64,000 bases of DNA from assembly GCA_018287875.1 (NCBI GenBank), contig JAGVVL010000002.1:7068001-7132000 (forward strand). The letters run 5' to 3'. Below are positions 56,303-64,000 of this stretch, piece by piece. The notes beneath the pieces were generated by a model that had not been told where the DNA came from, ran no database searches, and worked only from the letters and a program-made list of their open reading frames with translations. The stretch comes from Nigrospora sphaerica (Eukaryota > Ascomycota > Sordariomycetes > Amphisphaeriales > Apiosporaceae). How positions within the stretch are numbered: the first letter of the stretch is position 1; each line of letters starts with the position of its first letter. Both the position numbers and the translations under genes were made by a program.

Positions 56303-58601
56303 GGTGGCCCGCGAAGGTATCTGGGTAGTTGCTGCAATCTTCCGAGACAGGTATGAGGGTGGTATGGATAAGGTCACGTCGGGGCGACGTCAAGTCAGGC
56401 AAGGCGACGTGAGGGAGCAGTGGATAGGCAATGAAACGGGCAAACTCTAGGGAGCAGTCTTTCCCGTCACACGCATGCGGCGACGTACTAGGTCGAGGGA
56501 AAGGGTCTTTAGACTCCGGCTGAGTGATAAGCCACGGCGAAGTGGTTCAAGCGGGAATGAGCATAGGAGCAAACGGTTACCGATGTGGAGGAGGACAGGA
56601 ATTCCCGAGATGCCCATGCCAGTCAGCTCGATCGATACCGCCAGATATACGGGCGGGTACCACAGCTGCAGGCCTAGCCGACGGGATGCGGCCAGTTCTG
56701 ATCGGGTGCAACCATGAGGTGAAACCAGCAAGACCAAACTGACTAATTACCGTGCGAATAGGACCAATTGACGCAACATGGCAGACAAGGTGCATACTAG
56801 GGCATCCTAGGCCAGCAGCGGCGTCTCCTCTCGCCCGCGACGAGGAGGAGGCAGAGGCGTTGGCGGTGACGCAGGATTGGAGGACGAGGCCGAGGAGGGG
56901 GGGCAGCTTCGCCACTGGCTGGTGCGCGTGGATTTGCGCTCATATGTCCAGTCTCGTAGTGCTCTTCTCGCCAGCCTCTCAGCCTCTGAACCGCTTATCG
57001 CATGGGAGTCACTGGGTCACGATCATTCAGGGTCCAGCCGGACGGCACGAAGGCCGTCTTGCGCGCCGAGCGCGCGCATCACCTGCATGACTCGGGGACG
57101 GAACGGCTGCGAGACAGCAAGGGCCGCGATGCCTCACAGGCCGGTACCACCAAAGAAACAGGCCGCGCCACGCGCGAGACCAAAGTTGCGCAGGCGCATC
57201 GCCCGGTGGCGTCGAGCAGTCCCGTTCACTGCTGGACCGCGACAATCAGACAGCAGAGTCACACATGTATCGCTTCGCGAAGCGGGAGAATTTTCGCGGC
57301 CGGGCCACGTGACGAAGGGTCCGAGAGGAACAGATGTGAGGGGCAACCTGACGGGCATCACGCTGAGAGGTCCAGCCGGGACAGAGCTGTATGTGTCGCT
57401 GCGTAGCACCAGCGGTACAGCTATCAAGCGCGCCGGTTGCGCAAACACAGGCGCGTCGTAAACCGACCCGGGCATAGGAGCGGCTGGCCCTCGAGCTCTC
57501 CCTGTTCGCGCGTCATGTTGGCCCCCGGTGCGACGGTGGGACGGTTTGGGCGACAACACCGCTTTTGTTTGACGGTGTAAGAAGGCCGCCGATGGGCAGG
57601 TATGTGACTGGCCATCAACGTATCTGTTAATACCCCCAGCGGATGAGCTGTCGCTGTAGGGTCTGTCCAACGTCAGGCCGAGTCCCCACGACGACGGGCA
57701 CAAGACGCCCCATGAACGGCAACCGATAGGCTGCGGGACCGCCGGGCGCGCGGGATGAGATCCAGAAGGGAAGGCGATCGGATGCGAGTGACCGCCCGAT
57801 GGTGTAGGGACTTGACTGGCGAGATGGGCGAGACGGGTTTGATTTGGCCACGGTCAGGTTGTACAGGTCAGGTGGCTCGTCCTGAGAATTTGGTGGTGGG
57901 TAGGCACGAGATAGGGCCATTCAGAGTGGGAGCAGCCACGATCTAGCCCAGCCCCAGCCCATGCGAATGGATCTGGACGAGGGTAGGTACTACAGTGCCC
58001 AGTAAATCCGACCGTCAATAACATCTCTTATCTACTGTATGGCCGAACGGCACAATGGTCCGAACAGATCCGAGCAGATCCCACTCGGCCTGTGCCTTCC
58101 TTGAGAGCGACAGCCACTACAACTCTGTGCTTCGATAGCTCTTCACCAGGGCTACCTCCCACGTACTTAAAATACGTCCCTAAACCCCCGCGTACAAAGT
58201 ACCTCATAGCAGTTTGCGGGGTAACAAACAGTTCCGTGCTCTTCCTGAGTGGACTAGACGCAAGGCAGTCTCACAGTGATAGGCAGCAGATAGTACTAGA
58301 CACGCAAAGAGGATGGCGTGCAGCATTCGGCCACTAGGCTGGATCCGGCAACACGTCATGCAATCAATTAGAGAATTCGCGTCCAGACGCGCTGAAGTGC
58401 GGCCGTGAGACGCGACTTTTGGCGCGCCGGGCCCCTCTTTCTCACAAATTCTCGGGCGCCCTATCGTGAAGCCGTGCGCAGCACCCAGCTATCAAGCAGA
58501 TCAAGAGGCTTCAACCACGTCACCCTATCACCGAGACCACTCGACAGGCTGTCTGTCGCATACAGCACGTGTCTCTCCCCGCCCCCTCCGAACCCCCAGC
58601 C
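56303..58601. other. Divergent intergenic region, RBR ligase and mcm6
   Basis: 2.3 kb between divergent genes. Short ORFs (for example 56877-57461) show no protein-like pattern. A cell-cycle-type element close to mcm6 is listed separately. Confidence 0.5.
58417..58428 (+). promoter_or_regulatory. E2F/MBF-like element upstream of mcm6
   Basis: TTTTGGCGCGCC lies 174 bases before the mcm6 start and matches the E2F core TTTSGCGC; two ACGCG motifs (starting at 58386 and 58410) are next to it. MBF/E2F-type factors drive G1/S transcription of MCM genes from yeasts to animals. Function here is inferred from position and match. Confidence 0.5.
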
Positions 58602-61546
58602 ATGGCGACACCCAGCGACGCCGGCCTCATGTCGGATGCCCCGTCCAGAACCCCGCGGCATCGACAGACCGAAGGCACCTCGTCCTCGGCCCGCCCGCGC
58701 GCGCCCCTGTCCGAAAGTCTCGCGGCTCCCAGCGACGACGAGGGCGATGGTTTCGCAGACGATCAGGTGCCCGGCCGCGCGAGACGTGCCAATGGCGCCC
58801 GCGATATCCCCCGCGTCGAGGACCGCGTCGGCTTCACCGTCCAGGAGCACTTCGAGAACTTCATCGAACAGTTTGTCGAGGATCCCACCTCGTCCGCCGC
58901 CCCGCCTACGTCCAGCGCCAGGACGACGGATAAGTACTACATCGCCCAGATTCACAGCATGCGCGTCAACCAGTTGTCGACATTCTATGTCAACTTCGAC
59001 CATGTGGCCTCCTTCCAGAACGGCGGCGTAGCCAACGCCATCAACTCGCAGTACTACCGCTTCCTGCCCTTCCTCACCAACGCCCTGCACAACATGATTG
59101 CCAAGTACGAGCCACAATACTTCAGGGAGCACCGCCAGGCAACCACCGCCACCAACCCTTCGACTTCGGGCCGTGGGTCCGCTTCCCAGACCGAGGGCAG
59201 CCAGGGCAGCAAGACGGCCAACCAACAGACGGACAAGCTCTTTTCCATCGCCTTCTACAACCTCCCCCTGGTCTCCCGCGTGCGAAGTCTACGGGCCCAA
59301 AACATTGGCCAGCTTCTCTCCATTTCGGGCACCGTCACGCGCACGTCCGAAGTGCGACCCGAGCTGTCTGTGGCCACCTTCTCATGCGAGGCCTGCCGTG
59401 CCGTCGTGCCCAACGTCGAACAGACCTTCCGCTACACCGAGCCGACGCAATGTCCCAACCTGGAGTGCAGCAACCGTCTGGCCTGGCGGTTGGACATACG
59501 GCACAGCACCTTTGTGGACTGGCAGAAGGTGCGGATCCAGGAGAACAGCTCCGAAATCCCCACCGGCAGCATGCCGCGGACCATGGACGTAATCCTGCGC
59601 GGCGAGATGGTGGACCGTGCCAAGGCCGGTGAGAAATGCATCTTCACTGGCGCCTTGATTGTTGTGCCCGACGTCAGCCAGCTCGGTCTTCCCGGCGTCA
59701 GGCCGACGGCCGTCCGCGACGATCAGAATGCCGCCCGTGGCAATGATGTCGGCGGCAGCGGTGTCTCGGGCCTCAAGGCCCTCGGTGTCCGTGACCTCAC
59801 CTACCGCCTCGCCTTTCTCGCTTGCATGGTGACGCCGGATACGGCCTCACCCACCCGTCAGGTATTCGATATCATCAACTCGCTTACGCAGGCCAATGCC
59901 GATGCGGCCGAAAGCGCCGAAGAGGCCCAAGCGGCGGTTCTCAACTCCTTGACACAAGCAGAGATCGATGAGCTGCGAGGAATGGTGCACAGTGACAAAA
60001 TCTACGGTCGTATCGTGAGCAGCCTGGCCCCCATGGTGTACGGGCACGAGATCGTCAAGAAAGGCCTCCTTCTGCAGCTCGTGGGTGGCATTCCCAAGGT
60101 CACGGCAGAAGGCATGCAGCTTCGTGGCGACATCAACATCTGTATTGTCGGCGACCCCTCAACCTCCAAGTCGCAGTTTCTCAAGTACATTTGCTCCTTC
60201 GCGCCCCGTGCCGTCTACACATCGGGCAAAGCCTCGTCGGCGGCTGGTCTGACGGCTGCCGTGATCAAGGATGAGGAGACTGGCGAGTTCACCATTGAAG
60301 CGGGCGCCCTCATGTTGGCCGATAACGGTATCTGCGCCATTGACGAGTTTGACAAGATGGACATCGCGGATCAGGTGGCCATTCACGAGGCCATGGAGCA
60401 GCAGACCATCTCGATAGCCAAGGCCGGTATTCAGGCGACACTGAATGCCCGCACCTCGATCCTCGCTGCTGCCAACCCCGTGGGCGGCCGGTACAACCGC
60501 AAGGCCACGCTTCGTTCCAACATCAACATGAGCGCCCCTATCATGAGCAGATTCGATCTCTTCTTCGTCATATTAGACGAGTGCGAGGAAAGCGTCGACA
60601 GGCATCTGGCCGAGCACATTGTCGGCATCCACCAACTACGCGATAACGCTGTCAAGCCCGAATTCAGCACCGAGGTCTTGCAGCGGTACATCCGCTTTGC
60701 CCGGACCTTCCGTCCCGAGTTTACCGACGAAGCCAAGGCGCGTCTTGTGGAACGATACAAGCAGCTGCGTGCCGACGACGCCCAGGGCGGCATTGGCAAG
60801 AACAGTTACCGAATCACGGTGCGGCAACTGGAGTCGATGATCCGGTTGAGCGAGGCCATTGCCAAGACCAACTGCGTGGAGGAAATTACGCCCGATTTCG
60901 TCGATGAGGCCTTCAGCCTCCTGCAGCAAAGCATCATCACGGTAGAATACGATGACGTCGAGATGGATGAGGACGACGAGGTGGTCGAGACTGCTGCCGA
61001 TTTGGTTTCTGCTGCCGACGCCGCGGCGGGCACCAGTGCTCAGCCCAACGAGGACGAGGAGATGGCCGACGGCGACGCCGCGGCCGCCTCCCAGGCCAAC
61101 GGCCCGCCCAAGAGGAGGGCGGTGATCACGCACGACAAGTACGTGAGCATGGTCAATGCCTTCGTCTCACGCGTGAGCGAGGACGAGGCCAACGGCGAGA
61201 GCGCCGGCGTTGAGGCTGAGGCTCTCGTGCAGTGGTACTTGGAGCAGATGGAGGACGAGCTTGACGACGAAGAAGAATACAACAACCAAATAACCCTCGC
61301 CAAGATGGTGCTGAAGAAAATGGTCAAGGTGAGTGCCGTTACGCGGCCCCCCCGCCAGTGCTGTTTTTCCCTGTGTGCATGTGTAGGTACTGACATGGCG
61401 AGCAGGACAACATTCTTATGGCGGTCCGCGGCGATGGTCTCATGCCCTCCGACGGCGACGACGGCAACAATGCCGCGCCTTCGTCGGCTACCTCTAGCAG
61501 GGTCGTTTACGTCCTGCACCCCAACTGCGCCGTGGAGGAGTATTGA
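58602..61546 (+). CDS. mcm6: DNA replication licensing helicase subunit MCM6
   Basis: Exons 58602-61328 and 61406-61546 (intron 77 nt) give 955 aa. The N-terminal 75 residues are disordered. The MCM N-domain carries a zinc ribbon CEACR..CPNLEC at about 265-290 and the MCM6-type stretch TFVDWQKVRIQENSSEIP. The AAA+ core has Walker A GDPSTSKSQ at about 516, Walker B IDEFDKM at about 579 and the arginine finger SRFDLFF at about 648. The C-terminal winged helix ends in VVYVLHPNCAVEEY, reached only after splicing and diagnostic for MCM6. MCM2-7 is loaded at origins in G1 and unwinds DNA in S phase. An acidic Asp/Glu linker lies at about 786-835. ATG 58602 (AGCCATGG) is preferred over an upstream GTG. 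Confidence 0.96.
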
Positions 61547-64000
61547 AGCTCGGCGGGGGGCGAATTAACGTGTGATGCCATCGAATGTCAAATCCGTGGG
61601 AAGAGCGGCGTCTGGAGTTTTTCGGCTCAGTAACAAGCGTGTACTGTGGGAAATTGGGGGCTGTGTGTTACCTTGATGTCCTCGCCGGTAGAGGCGACGT
61701 GACGTGGGATTCTGGTCAATAGCACCTCGGCATTCTTAGAGCGAGAACGTACTTAAGTGGCCTTCTGACGAAACACTTTCCTCGCCGCATTATCAGCGAC
61801 CCAGGTGTGAGTTTGTTACCCGGCGTGGTAAACATCCCTCACGGGTGAGGCTCTCTGCCATAGGGCTACTGCGCCTGCCCCGGCAATGGAGGATCGTCCG
61901 TCGCTAAGGCCACCTCCCAGCTCTCCCTCATTGCGGTCGTTTTTGGAAGAAGTTGCCGTAGCACGCGCCGTGGCAGCACAGGCCTGTTTTCAGGCCTGAA
62001 GAGAGACTAGGAAGGGGCCGGGGAGATGGGCGGATTCTTCCCGGTACGCCTCGACCGCCATAGCAGCTGGCAGCAAAGGGGCGTCCTCCCATAACGCAAG
62101 CCATGCTCGTTCAGCGAGATTCAGTGACTGCTTTGTAGTACAGCCCCTGAGGTTAGCTAGCATACAATAGTGTGGCCTTGCCCTTTCGCTACATTAGGCG
62201 GCCGGCTTGTAGGAGTTACCCCTGGATGCAAGAGAGCAGCATGTCGCCTCATACTTCATTGAATGTGAAACTTACAGCATATTAATTCACCTGGAACCAC
62301 CTGCCTTGGGTCAAGACACACGAATTATTGTCCATAATCTGAGTGGGCAGCGATGTTAATGTGAAAGAATAGACAATTACCCTCGTTCGGCAATGTAGTT
62401 CATAAGTTCCAGTTCGCAATCAAACAGGCCTGTATACTGATTCCGTAACTATCTCTCCAACGCTCTAAACCAAATAGATGTAGCTTAAAGAGTCCGTAGG
62501 TTGTCTATTTCAATATGGAAATAGATATACACTACCATGGTGGTAGGACGGCCGCACCCACAAGCAAACTGGTCTATCACTAGGACCCCATCCATCATGG
62601 ATGGCTCTAGGATCCTTTAACTGGTCTTTTTGGCTGCAGAAGCTAATTTCGTAAAGGAGCCGAAATTTCGCTGCCTTTTATAGGCAAGTAATATTATGTG
62701 GCAGAGTTGACCAAAGCACAGAACCAGATATCACAGTCGGAGTTCCCTCCCGCGATTCATCAGTAACGTGTGATTGCCATCGAGGCTTCTATGTAAGATT
62801 CTACGCCTGGAGGCTGACGTCGATGCAATCGCCGGTCTATTTCGTGTTGGGAAACTTTTCGCCGACTCGGGAGAAGCTTTAGACATAGCCGTTGAGGCTC
62901 GAGGTGACCAAATCCAGAAGGGTTGTTTGTAACAATTGAAGGCAGCAAGTGACAGATCCAAGCGTATACTGACTGGTATCAATGTAGTTGGCGACAGCGG
63001 GGTTATCCGGCTGTCTCGTCTGGCAGTGGTAGGCGGAAGCCCATTCCCCTACCTTAGATTCCTTCGCATTGATTGCAGCTTTGCTGGAAGTTACCACTAA
63101 AAATCCATCAGATATTCTTATCGCTAACAAGGAGACCGGGCAAAGCAAGAGACATCCGTACTTCTCTTGTGCAAAGATGGCGCCGCTGGAAGCGACTCTG
63201 AAACAATGATTGAGAATCATCGTGCTACAAATCGAAGGTGCTCTCGAGGCTCCGGTGTTGGTGTAATGAGCCTAGGCACTCAGGGATCCGTCATCCTCGA
63301 ATCACACGTCAATGTCGTAGCAGTCCCTGGTGTAACCGCTAGTGAGACCGTCAGCCATCGTGTTACCAAGAACGGTAAGAATAACGGCAGGCGTCTGGCA
63401 GCCTGGAATGGCATTTAGAGAGGCATGGGATCTCTGGAAACTACAGGACATTTGGGAGAGAAATGTCAGAGAAGGAGTAGGTAGCTCTTATGGCTTCAAT
63501 GGATCGTCCAGATACCAAGCCAAGCCGGTGAAGATTCCATGCTGAAGTTGCCCGTTCCCGCCGGTATTGTATACTCAAGGAAGGGCAGGCGGAAAGCACG
63601 TTTATGGAAGCCTCGAGTTCGTCCTTTGGCCATGAGCCCAAGAGACAATGCGGCGGGTGAAAGGGACTGCTACGATTTTGGAGGCGCCACAAAGTTCATC
63701 CTCTGTTGTTCACTTAGAAGGTCACCTCGAGAGCATGTTCATGTCAATAACTTTTAGGAACTAAATTTTCAAGGCGTCAATAGTCATGCATGTCGCTCCG
63801 TAAGCGTAGTATGTATGCAATATTCTAGTGGCAGGAGAGTTCGCTGGAAAGTCGGAGTGGAGATACGTTGAAGGCCCGAACTCCCAAGAATGGTGACATG
63901 GCACCAGAACTACCTAGATCGCCGCCTGTGACACGGTACAGACAATGCTTAGCCAGCAGGAAGGCATATTTGACCCGAGAATGGCCAGTTGGAACCTACC
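61547..64000. other. Intergenic to window end
   Basis: About 2.45 kb. Early part: a perfect 8-bp hairpin CAGGCCTG-TTTT-CAGGCCTG (61979-61998). Later part (62.1-62.7 kb) is AT-richer. A patchy open frame on the plus strand at 62.8-63.75 kb is broken by stops and has no recognisable family; it could be an exon fragment of a gene running out of the window or chance. Confidence 0.45.

Noticed and set aside
61979..61998. Perfect hairpin CAGGCCTG-TTTT-CAGGCCTG after mcm6
   Set aside because: It lies about 430 bases beyond the stop codon and an 8-bp palindrome is not rare; no function can be argued.
62800..63757. Possible gene at the right end
   Set aside because: The plus frame is patchy, interrupted by stops and without any family sequence; no consistent splice model could be built.

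Overview
The window is chromosomal DNA from a filamentous ascomycete, most likely a Sordariomycete. Introns are about 48 to 213 nt (mostly 50 to 80) with GT..AG ends and CTAAC or CTGAC branch points. Exons are GC-rich, spacers are long, and there are two degenerate pogo/Fot1-type DNA transposons. All gene models were spliced by eye, and the joins given restore the reading frame and a conserved family sequence in most cases.

Layout from left to right: a broken pogo-type transposase (1-1.0 kb); a GT61-type glycosyltransferase (2.2-3.9); a SulP sulfate permease with a STAS domain (5.7-8.2); a SET-domain protein (8.5-9.6, minus); a secreted repeat protein with regular Lys-Arg sites (12.0-13.2); a secreted M14 metallocarboxypeptidase (14.3-16.0, minus); a complete but dead Fot1-like element with terminal inverted repeats and a TA duplication (16.7-18.3); an M20 carboxypeptidase S-like protein (18.8-20.6, minus); a DAO-type FAD oxidoreductase (22.9-24.3, minus) divergent from an 11-exon MFS transporter (25.4-27.6); an unknown ORF (28.4-29.0) beside a broken cytochrome P450 (29.5-31.3); an unknown basic protein (32.0-33.0); a tannase/feruloyl esterase (34.6-36.2, minus).

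The right half is housekeeping: uridine kinase with a UPRTase-like tail (37.4-39.3, minus), Gid8 (40.8-41.9), the complex I NDUFS4 subunit and ATP synthase subunit f as a divergent pair (42.6-44.4), a large disordered RGG-tailed protein (46.5-50.6), an RBR-type E3 ligase (53.6-56.3, minus) and the replicative helicase subunit MCM6 (58.6-61.5).

The most unusual object is the gene at 12.0-13.2 kb. It has a signal peptide, 17 copies of a DDGKW-type half repeat and seven Lys-Arg sites that would release six nearly identical 32-33-residue peptides. It has duplicated together with its introns, two of which are identical. This is the layout of a kexin-processed, possibly RiPP-type, precursor. Two peptidase genes lie just downstream, but no recognisable tailoring oxidase is in the window. 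No rRNA, tRNA or CRISPR was recognised by eye.
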